This document shows positions 17,221 to 24,474 of a stretch of 38,129 nucleotides of DNA, one piece after another (position 1 is the stretch's first letter; each line of letters begins with the position of its first letter). The notes below the pieces were generated by a model. It ran no database searches. It was given only the letters and a program-made list of their open reading frames with translations, and was not told where the DNA came from. The stretch is from JBJHBP01 sp050485685. Lineage in GTDB: Bacteria > Pseudomonadota > Gammaproteobacteria > Steroidobacterales > Rariloculaceae. Made by a program: the position numbers and the translations under genes. Location: assembly GCA_050485685.1 (NCBI GenBank), contig JBJHBW010000027.1, forward strand, positions 1-38,129. Direction: 5' to 3'.

Positions 17221-17633
17221 ATATCAGCCTCCGCGAAGAAGAACTTCACCTCGGCAGCGGCGGTTTCCGGTGCATCGGATCCGTGCACGACGTTTTCCTC
17301 GATAGATGCGGCAAAGTCGGCACGTATCGTGCCCGGAGCCGCATCCTTCGGATTCGTTGCACCCATGATCTCGCGGTGCTTGCGCACGGCGTCATCACCT
17401 TCGAGCACCTGAACCATCACCGGCCCGGACGTCATATAGGCAACCAGATCGCCGAAGAACGGTCGTTCGCGGTGAACGCCATAGAACTGCTCGGCCTGTT
17501 CACGACGCAGCTGCACCATTTTCGCGGCCACGATACGCAGACCGCCCTGTTCAAATCGTCGATAGACCTCGCCGATCAGATTCTTCTCTACACCGTCCGG
17601 CTTGATGATGGATAACGTTCGCTCGACTGCCAT
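17202..17633 (-). CDS. ndk: Nucleoside diphosphate kinase
   Basis: Ndk transfers the gamma phosphate from ATP to nucleoside diphosphates through a phosphohistidine. The 143-residue protein is of family length, with ERTLSIIKPDGV at the start, the catalytic H117 in NVVHGSD, and GATNPKDAAPGTIR. An AGGTG sits just upstream of the ATG. It lies between the ISC-type cluster and rlmN, as in many gammaproteobacteria. Confidence 0.98.
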   Translation of the reverse strand: MAVERTLSIIKPDGVEKNLIGEVYRRFEQGGLRIVAAKMVQLRREQAEQFYGVHRERPFFGDLVAYMTSGPVMVQVLEGDDAVRKHREIMGATNPKDAAPGTIRADFAASIEENVVHGSDAPETAAAEVKFFFAEADICPRTR

Positions 17634-17655
17634 TTTTCACCTGATTCCAGTCAAT

Positions 17656-17676
17656 AAAAAAGCAGCTGCGGCAGCT
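17656..17676 (-). terminator. Possible rho-independent terminator at the end of iscA
   Basis: On the minus strand AGCTG, loop CCG, CAGCT forms a five-pair hairpin, followed by GC and six T residues (17661–17656). The stem begins on the last base of the iscA stop codon. The stem is short, so it may be only partly efficient and let some transcript continue into ndk. Confidence 0.45.
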
Positions 17677-17999
17677 CACACCGTGAAGCTTTCGCCGCAA
17701 CCGCACTCACCCTTGACGTTCGGATTCCGGAACCGGAAGGCCTCGTTCAGGCCCTCCTTGACGAAATCCACTTCCGTGCCGTCGATCAGGTCAAGGCTCC
17801 TGCTGTCGACGACCACCTTGACGCCGGATTCATCGAACACGATGTCGTCCGGCGCAATCTCATCCGCGTAGTCGATCGTGTATGCCCAGCCCGAACAGCC
17901 GGTACGCTTCACACCGACTCGCAGTCCCAGGCCATGCCCGCGTCTGCCCAGGTAGGATCGGACCCGCTCAACCGCATTCTCTGTCAATGACACTGCCAT
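17676..17999 (-). CDS. iscA: A-type iron-sulfur carrier protein, IscA-like
   Basis: A-type carriers hold iron-sulfur clusters or iron and pass them to target proteins. The 107-residue product is exactly the length of E. coli IscA and keeps all three ligand cysteines: C35 (RTGCSGWAY) and C99/C101 (GECGCGESF). The start was set at ATG 17999, where the family N terminus (MAVSLTENAVERV) begins; the upstream open frame is not conserved. It could equally be called ErpA-like; the position after an iscS–iscU-like pair favours iscA. Its intact cysteines contrast with the degenerate scaffold gene next to it. Confidence 0.92.
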   Translation of the reverse strand: MAVSLTENAVERVRSYLGRRGHGLGLRVGVKRTGCSGWAYTIDYADEIAPDDIVFDESGVKVVVDSRSLDLIDGTEVDFVKEGLNEAFRFRNPNVKGECGCGESFTV

Positions 18000-18021
18000 C
18001 AGTTCGACGTCCTCCGAACGT

Positions 18022-18459
18022 TCAGCATCGCGCGGGGTGCACACCAGCGGACAGGTCATCCCCGTCTGCACTCACCCCGCCTGTACTCACTTTCTCAGTC
18101 CATGCGTTGCGACAAGCCGCCAGCGCATCCTGCAGAACCAGCAGCTTGCCCAGTTTCTCGACCGGAATCCGCAGTCGCGTGGCGAGTTCCTGTACGTCCC
18201 AATCCGTCAGCTCAGCGACCGGACGCCCCGGCAACTGCTCGGCCAGGTAATCGGCTGCGGCCACCGTGTGCGGGCAGCCAAACACTTCAAAGCGCATGGC
18301 CCCGACTGTTCCGGCATCGAATTGGACCTGAAACCGCACCCAGACGTTCAGTGCCCTGTCACCGGCCTCTCCCCAGACCGCATCAGGCACCTCGGGCATC
18401 CGCTGCGCACCTGCGCAGGCGGCCGCGAAACGCTGCCGCACTTCCGCACTGTAATCCAT
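18022..18459 (-). CDS. Degenerate IscU/NifU-N-like protein
   Basis: The 145-residue product aligns with the scaffold IscU along most of its length: MDYSAEVRQRF matches the IscU start, RFEVFGCPHTVAAADYLAEQL matches the YGCGSAIASSSL helix region, and the ELATRLRIPVEKLGKLLVLQDAL segment matches the IscU C-terminal helix. Of the three cluster-ligand cysteines of E. coli IscU (C37, C63, C106), only the middle one is kept (C62 here). The first position is A32 (GEAGD for PACGD), the H105–C106 pair is G104–K105, and D39 is kept as D34. Cysteines at 15, 116 and 145 do not align with ligands. It is therefore unlikely to build clusters in the standard way. The ATG at 18459 was chosen; it lies eight bases after the iscS stop without a clear ribosome site. 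Confidence 0.8.
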   Translation of the reverse strand: MDYSAEVRQRFAAACAGAQRMPEVPDAVWGEAGDRALNVWVRFQVQFDAGTVGAMRFEVFGCPHTVAAADYLAEQLPGRPVAELTDWDVQELATRLRIPVEKLGKLLVLQDALAACRNAWTEKVSTGGVSADGDDLSAGVHPARC

Positions 18460-18467
18460 ACAATAGT

Positions 18468-19652
18468 TTAGCGGATCTGCCGGGCCGAGCACCAACCGGG
18501 CGCACACAACCCGACCAGCGCACGCAGCCGCGTCACCTCGAATTGCACGCGGGCAATGGCCCGGTCGATTTCCCCGCTGTCGGTCATGCGGCTCACGGAA
18601 AACCGCAGGGAACTGGCCGCCAGCGCGTCGCCCAGCCCCATGCCGGACAGGACGTGGGATGCATCGGGCGTGTCGGATGCACACGCGGAACCGGCCGAGA
18701 CGGCCAGATCCGCCAGTGCCAGACGCAGGCTTTCCCCTTCCACGCCAGCGAATGCGACGTTGAGGATATGCGGCGCACGGGCACTGTCAGCCCCGTTCAG
18801 CTGCACACCGCCGAGTTCAGCCAGGCCTGACCAGAGCCGGTCCGTGAGCGCACGCAAGCGGCCGGCTTCCGAACTCGGATCCGCGAGCTGGCACGCAAGG
18901 CCCATGGCGACGATCTGGTGGGTGGCCAGCGTGCCGGCGCGCAGGCCGAACTCCTGTTCACCACCATGCTGCTGCCGAGAAAGGCGCCGCCCCTCACGCA
19001 GATACAGGGCGCCCACCCCTTTCGGGCCATGCAGCTTGTGCGCGCTCAGCGAGACCAGATCGACACCGGAGGCAGATACCTCCAGTGGCAGCTTGCCGAG
19101 ACTCTGCGCGGCGTCGGTATGGAATGCGATGCCGCGCTCGCGGCACAGGCGCGAAACGGCATCGACATCCTGGATCACGCCCGTCTCATTATTGACGTGC
19201 ATCAGCGAAACCAGCGCGGTGTTGTCCTGGACGGCGGCAACGATGGCGTCAGGCGATACGCGCCCGTCGGGGCCGCAATCCACGATGCTGACCCCGAAAC
19301 CACGTGCCTGTAGTGCCCGCGCGCAATCGAGCACCGATGCGTGCTCTATGCGTGTGGTGACCAGGTGAGCACCGGGGCCGGCCAGTTCCATCACGCCTTT
19401 CAGGGCCAGATTGTTGGCTTCGGTCGCACCTGACGTGAACACGATGGTGCCGTCGGTCGCCCCGATGCGCGCAGCGACCTGTGCCCGGGCACGATCCACC
19501 AGCGCGCGGGCGCGGCGGCCCGGTTCGTGGTCTGACGAAGGGTTGGCCCAGGCGCTGCCGGGACCAAGACAACCGAGCATCGCTTCGATGACGCGTTCAT
19601 CCACCGGTGTCGTGGCGGCGGCATCCAGATAGATGGGGTCGGTGGCGCTCAT
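18468..19652 (-). CDS. iscS: Cysteine desulfurase, IscS/NifS family
   Basis: A PLP enzyme that removes sulfur from cysteine as an enzyme persulfide for iron-sulfur clusters and thionucleosides. The 394-residue protein starts IYLDAAATTPVDERV, has the PLP-stacking H104 (RIEHASVL), PLP lysine K206 (SLSAHKLHGPKG), the RAGT motif, and catalytic C324 in AGSACASDTPDASHVL, the IscS-type mobile-loop arrangement. It is about ten residues shorter than E. coli IscS and diverges at the C terminus, the region that helps dock IscU. Its ATG overlaps the trmJ stop (ATGA); there is no iscR between them. Confidence 0.92.
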   Translation of the reverse strand: MSATDPIYLDAAATTPVDERVIEAMLGCLGPGSAWANPSSDHEPGRRARALVDRARAQVAARIGATDGTIVFTSGATEANNLALKGVMELAGPGAHLVTTRIEHASVLDCARALQARGFGVSIVDCGPDGRVSPDAIVAAVQDNTALVSLMHVNNETGVIQDVDAVSRLCRERGIAFHTDAAQSLGKLPLEVSASGVDLVSLSAHKLHGPKGVGALYLREGRRLSRQQHGGEQEFGLRAGTLATHQIVAMGLACQLADPSSEAGRLRALTDRLWSGLAELGGVQLNGADSARAPHILNVAFAGVEGESLRLALADLAVSAGSACASDTPDASHVLSGMGLGDALAASSLRFSVSRMTDSGEIDRAIARVQFEVTRLRALVGLCAPGWCSARQIR

Positions 19653-20434
19653 CCTGTCCGGTTCCGCCGGTCGGGATCCAGGGCCGAGAGCATACCCCGC
19701 AGAATATTGATTTCGTCGCGGTCCAGGGACGCCCGATGGAACAGGCGGCGCAGCTTGAGCTTTAACTGATGCGGATGGTCCGGGTGCAGGAATCCTGCGC
19801 GGGTCAGTATGCGTTCCATATGCTCGTGCAGCCCTTCCAGTTCCGTGGCCGTTGCCGGCGGCGCCTCGCGTGCATTGTCGATCGCCGCGGCCCGCTCAGC
19901 GGCATCCTCCTCCGGTCGCGATGATTCAAGCCATGCAACCCGCAGCTCGTAACTCAGAACCTGTACGGCCATCGCGAGGTTCAGCGAGCTGTAGCGGGGG
20001 TTGGCCGGAATCTGGACCAGCATGCCGCAGCGCGCAAGATCCTCGTTGGTCAGGCCGGTCTTCTCCGGTCCCATGACAATCGCCGCTGCCGGCAATGACA
20101 GCTGTCGTGCCGCGGCGGCCACACTGTGCGCATGCATTACCTGCGCCGCCTGACGCGGCGTCGCATTGGTCCAGGCCAGGGTACGCGAGCGTGCACTGGT
20201 GGCAATCACCAGCGAGCACTCACCCAGCGCTTCGGCCAGCGTATCGCAGACCCGCGCATTGACCAGCAGGTCGTCGGCACCGGAGGCCATGGCAGAGGCC
20301 TCGGCGTGCGGAAACTGGCGCGGGCGCACCAGCACGAGGTCCGTCAGGCCCATGGTTTTCATCGCCCGCGCGCACGCGCCTATGTTGCCGGGATGAGAAG
20401 TCTCGACCAGCACGACTCGAATCGGTATTTCCAT
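19649..20434 (-). CDS. trmJ: tRNA (cytidine/uridine-2'-O-)-methyltransferase TrmJ
   Basis: TrmJ methylates the 2'-OH of residue 32 in several tRNAs using SAM. The 261-residue SPOUT methyltransferase starts with VVLVETSHPGNIGACARAMK and carries the knot motifs IVMGPEKTGLTNEDL and QIPANPRYSSLNLAMAVQVLSYELR. A helical C-terminal extension ends the protein, as in the family. It is divergent from suhB, 51 bases apart, and is the first gene of the long minus-strand series. In other gammaproteobacteria it sits just before iscR; here iscS follows directly. Confidence 0.96.
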   Translation of the reverse strand: MEIPIRVVLVETSHPGNIGACARAMKTMGLTDLVLVRPRQFPHAEASAMASGADDLLVNARVCDTLAEALGECSLVIATSARSRTLAWTNATPRQAAQVMHAHSVAAAARQLSLPAAAIVMGPEKTGLTNEDLARCGMLVQIPANPRYSSLNLAMAVQVLSYELRVAWLESSRPEEDAAERAAAIDNAREAPPATATELEGLHEHMERILTRAGFLHPDHPHQLKLKLRRLFHRASLDRDEINILRGMLSALDPDRRNRTG

Positions 20435-20464
20435 CGCATGTCAAGTTTGTAAGGTGGCGAAGAC

Positions 20465-20471
20465 TATTCTA
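20465..20471. promoter_or_regulatory. Overlapping divergent -10 elements for suhB and trmJ
   Basis: CTATTCTACG can be read as -10 in both directions: TATTCT on the plus strand (20465–20470) toward suhB and TAGAAT on the minus strand (20471–20466) toward trmJ. No strong -35 is seen for either. The whole gap between the two start codons is only 51 bases, so both promoters must lie close to here or inside the coding regions. Confidence 0.45.
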
Positions 20472-20485
20472 CGCTGCGCGCCGAC

Positions 20486-21277
20486 ATGCACGGGATGGTG
20501 AACATAGCGACCAGGGCAGCGCGCCGCGCCGGCGAGCTGATGGTGCGTCAGCTCAATCAGCTGGACTCGCTGGAAGTGACCGAAAAGTCACGCAACGAGT
20601 TCGTGACGCGGGTGGACGTGATGGCCGAGGAAGCCATTATCGAGATCATTCGCGATCATTATCCCGATCACGCGATTCTCGGCGAGGAAAGCGGTCAACT
20701 CGGCGATCACGAGTACCAGTGGATCATAGACCCGCTGGACGGCACGACGAATTACATTCACGGCTTCCCGGTGTTCTCGGTGTCGATTGCCGTAGCGCGG
20801 GCCGGTGAACTTGCCCATGGTGTCGTCTACGACCCGATGCGCCAGGAGATCTTTACCGCATCGCGTGGTCAGGGTGCGCAGCTGGATGGCAGACGCATAC
20901 GTGTCAGCAAGCGACAGCACCTGAAGGACGCGCTGCTGGCGACAGGCTTTCCGTTCCGCATCACCGAGGAACAGACGGAAACCTATCTGAACATGCTGCG
21001 TGCCGTGATGCGTGACACCGCCGGCGTGCGACGTCCCGGATCCGCTGCCCTGGACCTGTGCTATCTGGCCGCAGGTCGCGTGGACGGATTCTGGGAACTT
21101 GGGCTCAACAAGTGGGACATTGCGGCCGGTGCCCTGATCGTTCGCGAGGCAGGCGGTCGCATCAGCGATTTCCAGGGCACGGACCGTTACCTGGAATCCG
21201 GCAACGTCGTCGCCGGCAACCCGAAAATCTACGCAGCCCTGTCGCGACTGTTCGCGCCGCTCACCCGCGGACTCTAG
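20486..21277 (+). CDS. suhB: Inositol-1-monophosphatase / Nus-complex factor SuhB
   Basis: SuhB hydrolyses inositol phosphates in vitro and in E. coli is a component of the ribosomal RNA antitermination complex. The 263-residue protein matches the family from MHGMVNIATRAARRAGELM, with the metal-site motifs GEESG, IDPLDGTTNYIHGFP and, near the C terminus, WDIAAGALIVREAGG. The proposed -10 lies so close that its leader would be only about ten bases long. It converges on secF with 18 bases between stops. Confidence 0.96.
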   Translation: MHGMVNIATRAARRAGELMVRQLNQLDSLEVTEKSRNEFVTRVDVMAEEAIIEIIRDHYPDHAILGEESGQLGDHEYQWIIDPLDGTTNYIHGFPVFSVSIAVARAGELAHGVVYDPMRQEIFTASRGQGAQLDGRRIRVSKRQHLKDALLATGFPFRITEEQTETYLNMLRAVMRDTAGVRRPGSAALDLCYLAAGRVDGFWELGLNKWDIAAGALIVREAGGRISDFQGTDRYLESGNVVAGNPKIYAALSRLFAPLTRGL

Positions 21278-21295
21278 ATCACGCGCGCGCCGGCA

Positions 21296-22228
21296 TTACG
21301 GCATCGCGTCGACTTCCTCGCGCTTGACCGGGATCAGATCGGCAGGTGACACGTCCAGCGCAAGCGCAGCCGCGCTCGCAGTATAGATGGATGAGTACGT
21401 GCCGATGATGACACCTGCGATCAGTGCGATCGCAAACGTGCCCACGGCTGCGCCGCCCAGAAACAGCAGTGCGAACAGGACCAGCAGCGTGGTCAGGCTG
21501 GTGACGATGGTACGCGACAGAATCTGGTTGATGGATGTGTTGACGATGTCGACCGCCGACCCGCGACGGATGATGCGGAAGTTCTCGCGGATGCGGTCGT
21601 AAACCACGATCGTGTCGTTCAGCGAATAACCGATCACCGCCAGCACGGCCGCGAGCACCGTAAGGTCGAAACTCAGGCCGGTCACCGAGAAAAACCCGAA
21701 CGTCAGGATCACGTCGTGCACCAGCGCGATGATCGCACCGGCCGCGAACTTCCAGCGGAAGCGGATCATCACGTACGCAAAGATCATGATCAGCGCGAAC
21801 AGCATCGCGAGGCCGCCCTGCTCGGTCAGCTCCTCGCCAACCTGCGGACCGACAAACTCCAGCTGCCGCAGCTCCACCCCCGGCACCTGGGTACGCAATG
21901 CCGAAAGCACCTCGGCACCCAGCGGCGCGCCCTCTTGCGGATCGGCAACCGGCGGCAGTCGTACCAGCACTTCCGACGCGGTGCCGAAGTTCTGAACCTG
22001 GGCATCGGGGAATCCATGGTCGGCCAGGGTCGCTCGCACCTCTTCAAGATCCACGGCGGCGGGATAGCCGACTTCGAGCAGCACACCGCCGGTGAAGTCG
22101 ATACCGAAGTTCAGGCCGCGCGTCGCCAGTGACACGATGGACACGACAATCAGAATCGCACTCAACCAAATCGCCGCCTTGCGGCGACTCATGAAATCGA
22201 ACTGGGGAGTGCCCTTAAGCAGCTGCAT
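21296..22228 (-). CDS. secF: Protein translocase subunit SecF
   Basis: SecF with SecD uses the proton gradient to help pull exported proteins through SecYEG. The 310-residue protein has a first membrane segment (AAIWLSAILIVVSIVSLA), the LNFGIDFTGGVLLEV motif, a small periplasmic domain, and a C-terminal five-helix RND-type bundle with GYSLNDTIVVYDRIREN. The ATG at 22228 is preferred, with AGGG about nine bases upstream; GTG at 22246 would add six residues. It overlaps the secD 3' end. Confidence 0.96.
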   Translation of the reverse strand: MQLLKGTPQFDFMSRRKAAIWLSAILIVVSIVSLATRGLNFGIDFTGGVLLEVGYPAAVDLEEVRATLADHGFPDAQVQNFGTASEVLVRLPPVADPQEGAPLGAEVLSALRTQVPGVELRQLEFVGPQVGEELTEQGGLAMLFALIMIFAYVMIRFRWKFAAGAIIALVHDVILTFGFFSVTGLSFDLTVLAAVLAVIGYSLNDTIVVYDRIRENFRIIRRGSAVDIVNTSINQILSRTIVTSLTTLLVLFALLFLGGAAVGTFAIALIAGVIIGTYSSIYTASAAALALDVSPADLIPVKREEVDAMP

Positions 22229-24092
22229 ATGCTGAAGCCCTGCCACCTATGGCCAACCGCTTGATCTGCGGTCGATTTCCATAGATCAGATTGATGACGG
22301 CACGCGTACCGATGATGGCCGTGAACATGGAGGTCATGATGCCTATGCTCAGCGTGACCGCGAATCCCTTGATGGGTCCCGTACCGAAAACGAACAGCAC
22401 CAGCGCCGCGATCAGCGTCGTCACGTTGGCATCGGCGATGGTCGAGAACGCCTTCTCATAGCCGGCCCGGATACTCGCCTGCGGCGAGTTGCCGTTCCTC
22501 AGTTCCTCTCGTATGCGCTCGAAAATCAGCACGTTCGCGTCCACGGCCATGCCCACCGTGAGCACGATGCCGGCGATGCCCGGCAGCGTCAGTGACGCCT
22601 GCAGTAACGACAGCACCGCAATGATCAGCACGACGTTGGTGAGCAGCGCGAGGTTGGCGACGACGCCGAACACGCGGTAGTACAGCGTCATGAAGATCAC
22701 GACCAGCATGAAACCGACGATGATGGCCAGCCTGCCCTTTTCGATATTGTCGCGCCCGAGGCTGGGGCCTATGGTGCGTTCCTCAACCTTGACGATGGGC
22801 GCGGCCAGTGCGCCTGCGCGAAGCAGCAGCGCAATATCCTGCGATTCGAACGGCGTCAGACCCGTAAGCTGGAAGTTGGTCGAGAACACGCCGCGGATCA
22901 CGCCATTGAAGATCACCCGCGACTCGCGAATCGGATCGCCCAGTATCAGTTCGCCGTTACGCTCTATGAGGTCCAGTTTTTCCTCGATGAACAGCACGGC
23001 GATATTGCGGTTCAGGTTTCGCTGGGTGGTCTCCAGCATGCGCCGCCCGCCCTGGGCGTTGATGCGCACGGACACCGCGGGCCGGCCTTCCTGGTAACCG
23101 GAGGTCGCGTCGATCAGCTGGTCGCCGGTGACGATGACCTCACGTCGCAGCAGCACGGGCTGGCCGTCACGATCAGTAAACAGTTCCGAACCCACAGGCG
23201 CACGACCGCGGCGTGCCGCATCGAAAGGATCGTTCTGCATATCCACGAGCCGGAACTGCAAGGTCGCGGTGGAGCCCAGCACACGCTCGGCCTGGGCCGG
23301 GTCCTGCACGCCCGGCAGCTGCACCAGGATTCGGTCCAGTCCCTGACGCTGCACCACCGGTTCGGCAACACCCAGCTCGTTGACGCGATTGCGCAGCGTG
23401 ATCGTATTCTGCTGAATCGCGAAGTCCTGACGCTCGCGAAGGAGATTGTCGGACAGTGTCAGGCGGAAACCGGGTGCCCCATCAATCTGGGCGCGCTGCA
23501 TGACCAGCTCGTCGTCGAGACTGCGAATGATGCGCTCGGCACGATCGGCATCCTCGGGCCTGAGCATGGCCACCTCGATGGCACGACCGACCACATCCGG
23601 ACGCGCGCGCACGTCGGCTTCACGGAACCGGTTGCGCAGATCGACTTCGTAGGAGGAAAGAAACTGACCGATGGCATCGTCCAGTGCCACCTGAAACAGG
23701 AAGTGAACGCCGCCGCGCAGATCCAGGCCAAGGCTCATGGGCCGCAGCCCCAGTGCCTGCACCCAGGGGGGCATGCGTGGCGCCAGCGTCAGTGCGATCG
23801 TGTGATCGGTGAGTGCAGAGCGCAGCAGTGAGTTCGCGCGCAGCTGTGCATCCACGTCATCGAACCGCACCAGCGCCGCGGCGCCCTCGATATCCGCGCG
23901 TTCCCAGGGGATACCCTCACGCGTCAGCAGCCCGGTGATGTCGCCGAGAATTTCGGGAGCGACGCGGGCTCCGTCAGCGCGCGCCACATGCACGGCCGGA
24001 TCGTCACCGAATATATTCGGCAGGGCGAGCACTAGGCCACCCAGCACGACCAGCAGTACGAGCCAGTTTTTCCAGGCCGGGAAACGATTCAT
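22215..24092 (-). CDS. secD: Protein translocase subunit SecD
   Basis: SecD is the partner of SecF in the accessory Sec complex. The 625-residue protein (E. coli 615) has an N-terminal membrane segment (NWLVLLVVLGGLVLALP), the first periplasmic domain with LGLDLRGGVHFLFQV, the P1 domains, and five C-terminal membrane helices containing GMAVDANVLIFERIREELR with the conserved Asp in helix 4. It begins five bases after yajC; yajC–secD–secF is the standard order. Confidence 0.97.
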   Translation of the reverse strand: MNRFPAWKNWLVLLVVLGGLVLALPNIFGDDPAVHVARADGARVAPEILGDITGLLTREGIPWERADIEGAAALVRFDDVDAQLRANSLLRSALTDHTIALTLAPRMPPWVQALGLRPMSLGLDLRGGVHFLFQVALDDAIGQFLSSYEVDLRNRFREADVRARPDVVGRAIEVAMLRPEDADRAERIIRSLDDELVMQRAQIDGAPGFRLTLSDNLLRERQDFAIQQNTITLRNRVNELGVAEPVVQRQGLDRILVQLPGVQDPAQAERVLGSTATLQFRLVDMQNDPFDAARRGRAPVGSELFTDRDGQPVLLRREVIVTGDQLIDATSGYQEGRPAVSVRINAQGGRRMLETTQRNLNRNIAVLFIEEKLDLIERNGELILGDPIRESRVIFNGVIRGVFSTNFQLTGLTPFESQDIALLLRAGALAAPIVKVEERTIGPSLGRDNIEKGRLAIIVGFMLVVIFMTLYYRVFGVVANLALLTNVVLIIAVLSLLQASLTLPGIAGIVLTVGMAVDANVLIFERIREELRNGNSPQASIRAGYEKAFSTIADANVTTLIAALVLFVFGTGPIKGFAVTLSIGIMTSMFTAIIGTRAVINLIYGNRPQIKRLAIGGRASAYAAA

Positions 24093-24097
24093 CGATG

Positions 24098-24433
24098 TCA
24101 GGCGCTCTTGTAGGTTCCCTTGGGCAGCACCATCGCGATCGAGTGCTTCTGCACCTTCAGCGCCACGTTATTGGCGACTTCGACCGTAACGAACTGCTCG
24201 TCCACTTCCTTGATGCGGCCCAGCACGCCGCCGCCGGTAATGACTTCATCGCCCTCGCCCAGCGCCGCGACCATCTCGCGGTGCTCTTTCTGCTTCTTGG
24301 CCTGCGGCCGGATCAGCAGAAAATAGAACACGACAAAGATGACGATCAGGAAAAGCAATGGCGACAACGCGCCGCCCTGCGCACCGTTCTGTGCCCAGGC
24401 CGGGCTGACGAAGAAATCCAGAATAAGTTCCAT
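24098..24433 (-). CDS. yajC: Sec translocon accessory protein YajC
   Basis: YajC is a small inner-membrane protein associated with SecDF. The 111-residue product has a short periplasmic N terminus, one membrane segment (about 25–42, PLLFLIVIFVVFYFLLI) followed by RPQAKKQKEH, and a cytoplasmic part with GDEVITGGGVLGRI. Its length equals the family's. The ATG at 24433 was chosen because the conserved region begins just after it. It lies 41 bases downstream of tgt. Confidence 0.96.
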   Translation of the reverse strand: MELILDFFVSPAWAQNGAQGGALSPLLFLIVIFVVFYFLLIRPQAKKQKEHREMVAALGEGDEVITGGGVLGRIKEVDEQFVTVEVANNVALKVQKHSIAMVLPKGTYKSA

Positions 24434-24474
24434 GCTCGCGGGAGCCTCTGTGACCAGCGTTCGCAAAGCGGGCA

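Noticed and set aside
18460..18684. Longer form of the IscU-like protein
   Set aside because: The extension lies inside iscS and does not resemble IscU; the conserved start is at 18459.
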